Below are positions 33,327-44,334 of a stretch of 64,000 nt of DNA, piece after piece. Position numbers and translations under genes: made by a program. This DNA is from Mikania micrantha. Lineage: Eukaryota > Streptophyta > Magnoliopsida > Asterales > Asteraceae. The stretch's first letter is position 1. Every line of letters begins with the position of its first letter. The notes below the pieces were generated by a model that searched no databases, was not told the origin of the DNA, and saw only the letters and a program-made list of their open reading frames with translations. The stretch is taken from assembly GCA_009363875.1 (NCBI GenBank), contig CM018681.1, positions 39,697,510 through 39,761,509 of the forward strand, read 5' to 3'.

Positions 33327-33873
33327 TGTTAGTTCACATTTGTAATTGTTTGCTATTCAAAAGTTGTATTTATTTTGAGTTTATAGAAGGTTCAGCTATA
33401 GGTTTGCCAAAGGTTCGTTTGGCCCACGAACCTAGGCAGGTTCAGCGAACCTATTGAATTGATAGGTTCGGCGAACCTATAACCTAGAGAATGTTCGGTG
33501 AACCTTTAGGTTTGTCAACCAAGGTTCGCCTGGCGAACCTAAGGGTTTGCCCAGCGAACCTTAGGGTTCGGCTGGCGAACCTAAGGGTTCGGTTACCAGA
33601 TAAGGTTCGCTGGTCTGTTTGTATAAATAGAAGGTTTGTCTGTTTTTCAGAAGAACTTTTGACAGAATTCAGTAAACCTTCTGAGATTTTCTCTGTGTGA
33701 GATCTGTGTATTTCTGAGTGAAGTCTTGTAATCATTTGTTGATATATACAAGATTGATTATTTAATTGCTTGTCTACTTTTGATTCTATACATATCAATT
33801 ATGGATTCCGCACATCATTGATAGTTCGTAGAGCTTCGTATTCGATCCTGATTGGAATTCAACCAAATCAACA
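33327..33873 (+). repeat. Z 5' LTR (547 bp)
   Basis: TGTTAGTTC to ATCAACA. U3 (33385-33610) is packed with GGTTCG/CGAACC motifs, followed by TATAAATAG at 33622-33630 and then the R/U5 region. It differs from the 3' LTR by about twenty substitutions and a 21-bp extra segment in the motif array. Confidence 0.9.
33622..33630 (+). promoter_or_regulatory. TATA box of Z 5' LTR
   Basis: TATAAATAG, preceded by the GGTTCG array and conserved at 46078-46086 in the 3' LTR. Confidence 0.65.
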
Positions 33874-33874
33874 G

Positions 33875-33886
33875 TGGTATCAGAGA
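33875..33886 (+). promoter_or_regulatory. Z primer-binding site (tRNA-iMet)
   Basis: TGGTATCAGAGA one base after the LTR; matches the initiator-Met consensus except the last base. Confidence 0.8.
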
Positions 33887-34119
33887 GTTTGGTTGAGGTT
33901 CTACACTACAATTTTAGAGAATTCAAGCAATTGAAGATTTGAAGATCATGATGGCCAAAATTTTTATTTTCTTGACCGATTGATTAGTATTTGAGGCTGA
34001 TTTTACTATCAGTTGTTGTTGAATTACAACAATTGAAGATTTGGAAGTGTTTTGGTGAAGTTTTGGAAGGATTTTTTTTAAGTTTTGGAAGGTTTCCCTC
34101 CCAAAATTTTCAAATTTTG

Positions 34120-34615
34120 CGCTACAGGTTCGTGGGACGAACCTGTGACTTGATGTACAGAAAGGTTCGCTGATAGAAGCTTTTTTAGAGGGTTCGTTTG
34201 TGGTTCGGACAAGGTTTGGCAAAGGTTCGACCAAGGTTCGGCAAAGTTTCTGTCAAGATTCGGCAAGGTTTGGGTGATAGTTTGCCTAAGGTTCGCTGGT
34301 TACTGTTCATAGTTCGTCTGAGGTTCGGGTGCAAGATTCGCTAAAGGTTCGTCTTTGTTGGAAGGTTCGTGAGATATAGTTCGGCTGAGGGTTCGCTTGA
34401 TTTGAAGGTTCGTCTAGTTTCAAGGTTCGCCTGATTCAAGGTTTGTCTGTGTAAGGGTTCATGAGTTTCAAGATTCGCCTGATTACAAAGTTCGCTTGGT
34501 TGGAGGTTCGCCGAAAATCAAGGTTCACTGCTCAAAAGATTAATTTTTGTCCGGAGGTTCGGCTGAGGTTCGTTTGAGGTTCGGCTAGTGTATTTTTTAA
34601 AAGGTTCGCTGCTTA
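34120..34615 (+). repeat. GGTTCG motif array in the Z leader
   Basis: Between the primer site and gag the leader contains about twenty-five GGTTCG motifs or one-off variants (AAGGTTCGCTG, GAGGTTCGGCTG and similar). They are irregularly spaced (about 10-30 bp), so this is not a simple tandem repeat. Identical motifs fill the LTR U3 and the spacer before the aORF. Confidence 0.8.
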
Positions 34616-34628
34616 AAATCAGAAAAAC

Positions 34629-36521
34629 ATGTCAGAGGTGTATGCTGCTATGGCCAGTCAGAACTCCAAGCTTCAGAGCATTTTAATCAGTGAGATTGAA
34701 GTGGGCAGTACTAATAAAGTGCCAAAGCTATTGGATTTAGCTGATTATGATAACTGGAAAGGACGTTTTGAGACTCATCTAAATGGCACAGATACAAACT
34801 TATGGGAAAGAATCTTATCTCCTTATGAAAGACCAAGGGTGGTTGGTACTGATCTGTTTCAACTATTGGAAAGACTGGATGTAGATGAAAGGAAAAAGAA
34901 TGACTCAGAGAAAAAGGCTTATTGGTTATTAAGTCAAGCCATTCCAAATCAAATTCTGCATCAGTTTGATGAACACAAGACCGCTTACAGTCTTTGGAAT
35001 GCATTAAAGGCTAGAGTTGAAGGCAACACAAATCTGAAAAAGATGAAGGCTACAGACATCAGAAAAGAGTTTGTAAACTTTAACATAATTGTAAATGAGA
35101 CTTTAGATGCCTTAATCACCAGATACATACACTTGTTGACTGAAGTGAGGAAATATGGTATTGAGTACTCATAAGATGAAAAGATTGATTGTTTAGCTGA
35201 TGCATTACCAGATAAATGGAACTCCTTGGTGCTTATATTGAGAGAGAATCTACCTGGGTTGACATTGGTAGAGTTTATTCAGAAACATGAGGAACAAGAA
35301 ATGAAGGACAAAAGGAAAGCGAGGCGAGTAAATGTCACACAAGATCCTTCTTTGTATGGTGGTTCTGTTGCTACCCCACCTGCATCCTCTGCCAAGATAC
35401 AGACTGCTTTTGTGTCTAGAACTTCAGAAAGTAATCAGAGTCCTTCAGTGTCTACAAGTTCTAGTTCACATTGTCTGATCAATGAGAAGAAGTCTGAATC
35501 TACACCGCCTCCAGTATAGCTTAACACTACTATGTTGAGAAAAGTGACAGTTGAAGCAGTTAAAGACCATATGTCGATTTTGTCGTGTGTAGTGAGTGCT
35601 TATGATGAACAGGTGGCTGGAAGAATTGGAAATGCAAATCTTCCTTTTGAAGATTATGCACAAATTGATGAAGATGAGATGGAACTGATAGATACTCAGT
35701 GGGCTTTGGCGAGTGTTATTCGCAGAATTAATAGATATGAGAAGAAGACCGGGAAGAAATTCACCTTTGACCGAAATACCAAATTTGGATTCAATCCAAA
35801 ATCTACACAGTGTTATAATTGTGGTGAACTTGGTCATTTTGCAAGAGAATGCAAGAATCCAAAGAAGCAGGAAAATCTGAATCCATTCAAGCCTAAGGAA
35901 GATTATCAGAAAAAGAAAGAGAAATATGAAGAATCATCTTCTAAGGCACTTGTAAGTCAAGCTGATGAGGGCTATGACTGGGGCAAACAATATGAAGATC
36001 TTATGGGTGCTTTCATGGCTTCATTAGAAGAAGAATCTAGCAAAGGAAAGGAGAAGGTTGATGAGGTGAATGAGGTACATAATGATCTGCTTGAGATGAT
36101 TGATAGACTGAAAGAGATGAACTCTCAGTTAACTTCTGATCTGAGAGAATGCACAGAAGCCAACAAAAAGTTGATTTCAAAAGAAAAGGCATTTGACAAA
36201 AAGATAACTGATCTTGCTAAAGAAAACGAAGATTTGAAAATCAAGGTTTTACAGAATCATCATGCTGTTTCTGTGCATCTGGATTCAGTTCAGAAGTTGA
36301 AAGTAGAGTTATCAGCTGCAAAATCTGAAGCTGAGATGAACAAAGCCAAGCTTGAAAACTACCATAATTCAGCATATGTCATTGATTACTTTACGGCTAT
36401 GCAAAGATCTTCGCGTGATACTTCTGGTATTGGTTTTCATGCGGTGCCAAATCCTCAAAGTTATGTATCAAGACCACAATTTGATCCAGAATTGGAAGTT
36501 AATCCAGTTTCCTTAAAGTAA
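34629..36521 (+). pseudogene. Z gag with two in-frame stops
   Basis: The frame from ATG 34629 (MSEVYAAMA) stays open apart from TAA 35172-35174 and TAG 35517-35519, and continues past TAA 36519-36521 to about 36699. Order: UBN2/gag-like capsid region (34720-35320), a Ser/Thr-rich linker, a zinc knuckle CYNCGELGHFAREC (35811-35852) and a long charged coiled coil (about 36040-36370). The single-base stop changes suggest simple decay. Gag would form the particle and bind RNA. Confidence 0.8.
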
Positions 36522-36738
36522 AGTGTGTCTGATCAAGTGTATGAGGATATGGAAAGTTCATCATCTCATGAGAGTGAATTTGTTGATAATGATGCTCCTA
36601 TCATTGAGGACATCACTGATTTAGAATATTCAGATGATATTCTAATAATGATTGGTCATCAACAAGCTAATAATGTTGAGAAGATGAGTCCTGTTTTCTA
36701 AACAATTTTTTGATAACCAACAAAAGGTTAAAAGAGTT

Positions 36739-37006
36739 TTGAAAAAGACATCATCATCTGATGATGAATTTTATGACAATTTTTCTCCTAAAAGATTTTC
36801 AAAACAAAATGTTAATTCTAATTCTTTTTGGAAATCCAGACCCAGGTCAGATGATCGATTTTTTGTGAGGAAGGATGAATACTTGGAAGAAGGGTCTTCA
36901 AGTAGTTCATCGAGATCGAATGGCAGGAGGCTGTTCGGCGAGACTCTACGTCGGAATGGCGGGAGTCATCCCTTTTGGTACTGATAAAATTTTGTTTTAA
37001 TTTATT
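36739..37006 (+). pseudogene. Z gag-pol junction, Ser/Arg-rich segment
   Basis: A basic, serine-rich stretch (to 36984) in a different frame from gag and protease, ending in a stop. A splice-acceptor-like TTTATTGTGCAG lies at 37000-37011, just before the protease. Whether that is used cannot be told from sequence. Confidence 0.4.
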
Positions 37007-39214
37007 GTGCAGGTGGCATTCACGGGCCATATCAACAGTCGACGGATTGTTGATAGTGGATGTTCACAGCACATGACAGGAGAGTTAAGATTGCTGAAAG
37101 ATTTCAGGAAGATAAAAGGATGTTATGTTAACTTTGCAGGTGACAAAGGTGGTCAGATTACCGGGAGTGGTAGTTTGACTAACGGTAAAGTTTCCTCTGA
37201 CAATGTGAATTACTGCAAGGAGTTAACTAACAATCTTTTGAGTGTATCACAGATTAGTGATAAAGGTTATCAGGTGTTTTTTGATGATAAGAAATGCGAT
37301 GTGCTCAAACAAGGAATTAAGTTTCCAGATGACTGGATTTTAATGACTGCTGACAGGTGTAAAGATTTGTATGTTTTAGACATGGCTAATGCGGAGACAG
37401 TAAACAAGGTTGAGACGTGTCTGGTGTCGAAGGCTACGGAGCAGGATACTCGGTCTTGGCACAGACGAATGGGTAACATACACATCAGAAAGATGAATCA
37501 TCTTGTACACAATCACTTGGTTGATGGTGCACCGGTTAAACATTTCAAATTACCTGATGTGTGTGTTTCCTGTAAAAAGGGTAAACAGAAAAGGAGGTCA
37601 CATAAGTCCAAAACAGTGTTTTCTATTGATAGACCATTGGAACTACTTCACATGGATCTGTTTGGACCGATTAATGTGAAGAGTATCGGTGGTAAATCAT
37701 ATTGTTTTGTTGTGACCGATGATTTTTCTAGATTTTCACGGGTAATGTTCTTAAAGTTTAAATCTGAAACTTATGAAAATTTTGTTTTGTTGGTAAACAG
37801 ATTGCAGACTTTGTACAAGTTGAGGGTTAGGCGTGTTCGATCAGACAATGGGACAGAATTCAAGAATCAGAACATGGAAGCATTTTGTGATTCAAAGGGC
37901 ATTCAGCAGCAATTCAGTGCACCGTATGAACCACAGATGAACGGTGTAGCTGAGAGAAAGAATCGTACATTGATCGAGTCTGCTAGAACTGTGCTCGCTG
38001 ATTCGAAGCTGCCCATTACTTTCTGGAGTGAAGCCGTAGCGACCGCCTGTTTTACTCTCAATCGAGTGTTGATTGTCAAACGACATAATAAGACTTGCTA
38101 TGAACTTCTTCAAAATCGAAAACCGAATTTGGAACACTTGGAACCTTTCGGGGCTCCTTGTACTATGCTTAAGAAAGATGCTAAATTCAACTCTAAGGTT
38201 GAAGAAGGTTTCTTTCTTGGGTACAGCCTACCCAACAAACGTGTGTTTAACAAACGCACGGGTGTTGTGGAACTCTTGTATAATGTGGATGTTCAAAGAC
38301 ATACACCTATACCTGAAGGCAAAGGTCCAAATTGGCTTTTTGACTATGATAAACTTTTTGAATCTTTTAACTTGTCTCCTAATGTTACTGATGATGAAAT
38401 TTCTTTGCAGATGTTATATGACTTACAAAATTCTGAAGATCAAGGAGTTTCTCATCAGGTTGATGATAATCATCCAATTGAGGAAGGCACTTCCGAAGCA
38501 GTAAATGATGACTGGTCATCGGAGGATGATCAGGATATTTTTGAAGATGCTGAGGCACTGCGTGAGCCTACCTGGGTGGAGGCCATGCAAGAGGAGCTAA
38601 ATCAGTTTCAGAAACTGGGAGTATGGCATTTAGTGGATTTGCCAAAGGTTGAGAAGAAGATAGGCACCAGATGGGTGTTACGGTGTAAGAGAAATGACAG
38701 AGGCGTGATTGTTCGGAACAAGGCGCGTTTAGTTGTTCAAGGATTCAAACAAATCGAAGGGATTGATTATGACGAAGTATTTGCACCAGTGGTGCAGTTA
38801 GAAGCAATAAGACTATTTCTGGCTTTTGCTGCCCATAAGAAGTTTAAGGTGTTTCAATTGGATGTTAAGTCTGCATTCCTCTATGGATCATTGAAGGAGA
38901 CACTATACATTTGTCAGCCCCCGGGCTTTGAGGATCCTATCCACCGAGATCAGGTATATCTCCTTGACAAAGCCCTGTATGGTCTTCCTCAGGATCCTCG
39001 AGCTTGGTATGAGACCCTCTCGACTCACCTTATTGAACACGGGTTCAATAGGGGTCAGATAGACAAGACTCTGTTTTATCGGGAAAAGGGCAAGGACATT
39101 CTCCTTGTTCAGATCTATGTAGATGACATCATCTTTGGGTCTACTGATGAACAGTTGTGCTTGGAATTTAAAGAGGTTATGATTAAGAAGTTCGAGATGA
39201 GTGTCAGGCATTAA
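37007..39214 (+). pseudogene. Z pol: protease, integrase, reverse transcriptase (frameshift near 39205)
   Basis: Copia-order pol. Protease DSGCSQHMTG (near 37050); integrase zinc region with SWHRRMGNIH and CVSCKKGK (37456-37590); integrase core Asp in HMDLFGPI (near 37650), Asp in RSDNGTEFKN (near 37838) and Glu in NGVAERKNRTL (near 37940); RT with RLVVQGFKQ (near 38730), QLDVKSAFLYG (near 38856) and the catalytic YVDD (near 39117). The frame diverges after FEMS (about 39200) and resumes in the next ORF with KFFLGLQ, so a small indel separates RT from RNase H. The QDPRAW in the RT (usually QAPRAW in the family) is a decay change. Confidence 0.88.
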
Positions 39215-40082
39215 GTTCTTTTTGGGTTTACAAATTGATCAGACTGATGAAGGTATCTTCATTCATCAGACAAAATGCATTCAAGACGTGTTAAAACGTT
39301 TTAGCATGCTTGATTGTAAACCCATTTCCACGCCCATTCAGCCCAATCACGGGATTGAGCCTGATATTAAGGGGGAGCTAATTGATGCTACGTTATATCA
39401 TGGAATGATCGGGAGCTTGATGTATTTGACTGCCTCACGACCAGATTTTGTATTCGCTACAAGTATATGTGCTCGCTATCAATCTAAGCCTAAAGTTTCT
39501 CATCTGATTGCAGTCAAGAGAATTCTTCGTTATCTGAAGGGTACACCAGACACCGGTCTGTGGTATCCAAAGGATGATAACTTTTCCTTCCATGCTTATA
39601 GTGATTCTGATTATGGAGGATGTAAGACTGATGCCAAATCTACAATTGGAGGTGCTCAGTTTTTGGGGGAAAGGCTAGTCTCATGGCAATGTAAGAAACA
39701 AACATCTGTTGCTACATCTACATGTGAAGCTGAATATGTAGCAACTGCCAGTTGTTGTTCCCAAGTTTTGTGGATACAACAACAGATGAGAGACTATGGA
39801 CTGAATTTTCAAATTACCCCGATTCATGTTCATAACGAGGCTGCTAGTGCTATCACGAAGAATCCAGTGTATCATTCACGTTCCAAACACATTGATATTC
39901 GGTTTCATTTCATACGAGATTGCTATGAAAAGAAACTGATTGATGTGGTGAAGATACACACAAATGAGCAAAGGGCAGACCTTCTCACCAAGGCCTTTGA
40001 CAAACAACGTTTTGAGTATCTACTCAAATTAAATGGGATCAGGGTCATGGGTGAGGTAATCAAGAATCAACTTCTTTCGTAA
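39201..40082 (+). pseudogene. Z pol: end of RT and RNase H
   Basis: Continues RT with KFFLGLQIDQ and holds the Copia RNase H landmarks: SDSDYGGCKTD (near 39604), TSTCEAEYVA (near 39716), HNEAASAI (near 39832), HIDIRFHFIRD (near 39888) and ADLLTKAFDKQRF (near 39976). Ends at TAA 40080-40082. It belongs with the preceding ORF; separation is by one frameshift. Confidence 0.85.
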
Positions 40083-41307
40083 TCAAATTTATTGAATTAA
40101 CATCAGATATTTTCATATTTTTTTCTTCTTTTGTGTTTTAGTTTTTAGGGGGAGAAAATTTGTGAAAAATACAAAAACATTTGAAAAACAAAAAACACAA
40201 AAACATTAAAAAATTAAAAATCTGAGAAATTGATTTGACCTAGTGAGAAATGATAGTACATTATTCGCAATTGGAAACATATATGTATGTATTATGAAAA
40301 ATTTATAAATAATTACAAGTACTAAGTATGATGTGGAAGGAGGTTTATAACTTAGTTAGAATAAGGTTAAACAAAGTTTTGATTATAATTTATAAGAAAC
40401 AAATGCTTAGAATACAGTACTTATTTTGTCCTGAAAGAGTGGTAATTTTTCTGACAAAATGTTTCTTGAACAAAAAGTCAAAATACTAGTTTGATTATGT
40501 GTTTAATTTTAAAAGAAATTCTGATTTTTTTTTCTTTTATTTTTAGTTTAAAGCTGGAACATTCTTTGCGTATACTTACGTATAGACCTGATTGTTATAG
40601 TTTTAAACGATTCAAATTTGTTTTCTTGGTTCTGATTAAGATATGGACAATTTCTGCGTATATGAAAATATCGAACTGATTGTTAAAAGCTTAATCTTAA
40701 ATTATTGTTCAGTTCATTTTCTGGATCATTTGAGCATACGTAAGTATCAACCTTGATTCCAAGATTTTGAACAAATTCAAATTGTTTTCTATTTTGTTAT
40801 TTTCAAAAAGAAATTCTGCTTTATTTTTGCATGATCAGACTGGTTAAAATTGAAATAATAAGTTCTAAGAACATTTATGTTTGATTAGTTATTCACAAAT
40901 CGGGGATGTGTTCAAGTAAATGGATTATTATAAAGTGTTTTTGATAATCTTGTTTAAACTGATTTCTTAACTAAGTAATTAAACTTAAAAGGATAAATAT
41001 ACTGACAATCATCTTGGACTTGTAATTTGAAATTAAATCTATTAATTAATACAAACAAATGAGTTGAAAATTGTAAAATAATATGATCTCATGTCTGGAT
41101 CTTTCTCAAACAAAAAGATTTTATTTTTCTTAGTATAGTTAGATTTGTCAAATTTGTAGTTTAATTGTTCTAAAATTTTGAAAAATACAAAAAGATTTTA
41201 TTTTTTATGTGATGTTAAATCAATAATTTTTGATTATTTGTTTGACTTTGGAACAATTAAACATGAATTTGTTTTGAAATTTAAAGAAAAATCAAAAATT
41301 TTAAAAG

Positions 41308-41526
41308 GTTCGTCTGGTGAAGGTTCATGGAGAAGGTTTGCTGATTAGGTTCGCTGGCTAAGTTTGATAGCTAGGTTCGCTAACTAGGTTCGCTTGTTAG
41401 GTTCATTTGAGATGCATCGTTAGAAAAGGTTCGTGTGTAATGGTTCGCATGAAAGGCTCGTGTGAAAAGGTTCCCAGAAAAGGTTCGTGAAAAGGATCGA
41501 CTGAAAAGGTTCGTGACATATATATA
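41308..41526 (+). promoter_or_regulatory. Putative internal promoter of Z: GGTTCG array plus TATA
   Basis: About twelve GGTTCG-type motifs in about 200 bp end directly at TATATATA (41519-41526), the same arrangement as the LTR U3 (array, then TATAAATAG). A further motif array follows in the presumed 5' UTR, as in the leader after the LTR. This supports a separate promoter for the aORF; no transcript data are available. Confidence 0.45.
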
Positions 41527-42269
41527 CAGGGTTCATCACTCTCAACTGTTTTCACTTTCGCGAACCTGCAAGACCAATTTTTTTTCGATTTTCAATTTAG
41601 AGCATCTCAGAACTTTTCATTGATTTCTTTAGACTCAGAATCATCTTCTGATCATTTCTAAGTAGAAATTACTATATTTGACCGGCTAGGTTGATAGATC
41701 TGAGATGATTTAGGATTTTTAGATCGAATCTGTAAATTGGACATAAAACTGGATAGATTTTAAGTTTTGGACAAATCCTTTTTGTAAAAGTTGTTCATCG
41801 GTATGTTTCGAACCTGGGTGTAAAATTTTATCTTCTAATTCAAAGATTAAATTTTTGATTTGAAAATTGAAAAAGGTTCACTGGATGAACATGTTCGTTG
41901 AATGAACTAAGGTTCGCCGAACATTAACGGTTCGTCTGAATTTGATAGGTTTGTGGCGAACCTATGTATTTCAACAGAACCGAACCTTTTGGTCAAGGTT
42001 CGTTTGACCAAAAGGGTTCGTTCGTTTGAAGGTTCGTTCATTCTGAGGTTCGTTCATTCTGAGGTTTGTTTATCAGAAGGTTCGTTCATCAGAAGGTTCG
42101 TCCATAATAAGGTTCGTTCATCAAAGGGTTCGTTCAAAAGGTTTGTCTGATTATCAGGTTCGTCTAACTTAGGTTCGCCTAGCATTAGGTTCGTCCCAAG
42201 GAATAGGTTCGCTGGTTTCTATACTTAGAATTTTTTTTTTAATTTTTGTTAATTTTTAATTAATTTTGT

Positions 42270-42297
42270 TTCTAATTGTTTTTATTTCTAATTTTAG
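42270..42297 (+). promoter_or_regulatory. Putative splice acceptor before Z aORF
   Basis: A T-rich tract with CTAAT branch-like motifs ends in ATTTTAG at 42297, and ATG follows two bases later (42300). Element X has a matching arrangement. An upstream donor was not identified. Confidence 0.5.
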
Positions 42298-42299
42298 AA

Positions 42300-43100
42300 A
42301 TGGCGAACTTAACATTCGGTGACAAACATAATGTTTGTGCATATCTTGATCCTACGACACGGAATGGCCAAGACTTTCGACCGATGATCGAGTTTCTTCG
42401 ACGATCAAGGATTTATTATGCCATCTCCAATTCTATTCAGATTTACCGGTCACATATTCAGAGTTTCTAGGAATCAGCTCGGGTGATTTATGTGGATGAT
42501 GTATATGTTATAGATGCGAATGTGCTAGGGCAATCAATTCGTATATCTAAAGCTGACATCAGGAGGGTTATGCAATTTGGAGGAAAACCTGATGGTGTGA
42601 CTCTCATTCCTGAGAGGTGCATCAAAGGTTGTTTTCTACGGATTCGTTACTTTGGAGCTTACAACTCTATATCAGTGAAGAAGGGCAAACTACCTCTACA
42701 ATACAAGTTCTTGGCACATGTTCTTCTACATTGCTTAAGTATGAGGAAGGGTACATTTGATGAGCTGAGAGATTTTATGAGATCAGCTATGGTGGCTCTT
42801 ATATTGAACAAACCGTTCAATTTTTCAGGAATGATATTCCAGTACATGTGTGACAACATCACGAAGGCTAAGGATAGGTTTTATATGTATCCTAGATTCG
42901 TGCAAATGTTGATTGATGAGAGGTTGCCAGAAGGGCAGTTACCAAGGGAAGCTGGAGATTTACTGAAGCTCAAACAAATGACTGATTCTAGTTTGGGTCA
43001 GATCAGGGTATATCAAAGAAGTGGGGATGCTATCTTAGAGAAAGAGCTTATTGGTCATTGTGCCAGGGCAAACTATGTTGCTCCTGATGATGATGCATGA
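42300..43100 (+). pseudogene. Z aORF, N-terminal domain (one in-frame stop)
   Basis: Start ATG 42300 (MANLTFGDKHN), placed two bases after the splice acceptor; an earlier in-frame ATG at 42276 lies inside the pyrimidine tract. TAG at 42468-42470 interrupts the frame. The domain has KGCFLRIRYFG, LAHVLLHCLS, ALILNKPFNF and MYPRFVQMLID, all matched in W (100-430) and more distantly in X (about 57260-57480). Ends near YVAPDDD at 43078. No transmembrane segment or known enzyme motif is apparent; an earlier author might call it envelope-like purely from position. Confidence 0.65.
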
Positions 43101-44334
43101 AGGCATGCAGATTCTGGATCTGATTAGAGGCTGTTGGTAATGATGATGATCAGGCACCACCACCTCCTCCTCCAAGACAACAAGCTAGAATAACTACTGG
43201 TCAATCTTCAAGGTCTACACCTATAGTTCAATCATCTCAGGAACCAAGCTCACAGGAGCCGGTTGATATTGATATTTCTGCACAACAGACAGAAGCTGTT
43301 GTTGTTGACGATGGTGAAGAATCTTCTGATACTGAATCAGAGTATGAGATGGCTCAAGAAGGGAATCAGATGGTCAGGAGGATGAAGAAGAAATTTGTTA
43401 AACAAGCTGAGGATGCAAGGGAAGAAAGAGTTGATCCTAGCTTTGTAGTAGAAGAGCCTGAGTCATCTAGGCCCAAGAGGAAGAAAAGGATGGCCAAAGG
43501 AGGGCCTCATAAGAAGAAAGCTAAGACTACTGATACTGATGTGTCTTCATCAGTTATGGCTACTACAGTTTCTGTTTTTGTTTCTCTAGTTATTACTTAT
43601 TCTGTTCAGGCATCTACTATTCCTGTGTCTACTTTACAAACTCCTGAGTTTGTAAATGTAGCTACTTTTATGCCAGATTTCACAGATTCTACCACTGTGG
43701 CTACATCAGTGCAAGACACTCACTTTCATCAAACTTCTACATCTAAAGATGATTTATTTGCAAGTCTGGATGATTTGGGAGATATTAAGTTCACAGTTAA
43801 CTATGATGATAGTGATCTCAAGAGAAGATTATCTTTGCTATCCAAAGAGTTTGAAAGTTATAGAAAGGAAAAGGAACAAAATGTTGCTGATAAACCTTCT
43901 TCTTCCACTACTGAATTGGATGAGTTAAAAGCTCAGATGTCTTAAATGATCAAGTGGAGAGAATAAGAACTTATTGAGAAGAAGAAGATGCAAGATAAGA
44001 TTTCTGATTTGGAATTCTTTATCAAGATTCAATCAGAAGATATTGTTGAGTTAAAGAATGAAAACACTGACTTGAGATTCAAGATGAAAGCTTTAGAAGA
44101 AAAGATTTCAAAGACTGAAGCTTCAGGATCGGGTGTTGAGAAGGTGTTTGTGGATATAGATGAACATCCGAGTTTCAATGTTCAGGATCGGGTGAAGAGG
44201 AAGAAGAAGAAGAATAGATTGACTATGGTGAGTCTGATATAGATGAACATCCGAGTTTCAATGCTCATGGTGCTGATGATGAGAACGATGATGGTGCTGG
44301 AGGTGTCAGTGGTGGTTATGGTGAGTTAAATTAT
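43101..44334 (+). pseudogene. Z aORF, low-complexity, basic and coiled-coil region
   Basis: A decayed middle part in several frames. It includes Pro/Gln and acidic runs (43150-43350), a strongly basic stretch RPKRKKRMAKGG then KKKAK (near 43470-43530) that would suit a nuclear localisation signal, an uncharged stretch MATTVSVFVSLVITYSVQA (near 43556-43612), and Lys/Glu/Leu heptad-like segments (43840-44120). A 28-bp direct repeat (44153 and 44236, 83 bp apart) accounts for the frame change before the next ORF. Confidence 0.55.

Larger units (their letters stand above)
40083..42299 (+). other. Z spacer between pol and aORF (no gene)
   Basis: A 2.2-kb AT-rich non-coding stretch. It contains a purine-rich GGGGGAG right after pol (40148), poly-A/T runs, a GGTTCG array (41308-41515), a TATATATA at 41519-41526, a second GGTTCG array (41877-42210) and a pyrimidine-rich splice acceptor ending at 42297. 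Small ORFs (40491-40679, 41953-42150) look like chance or motif-array artefacts. Confidence 0.7.
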
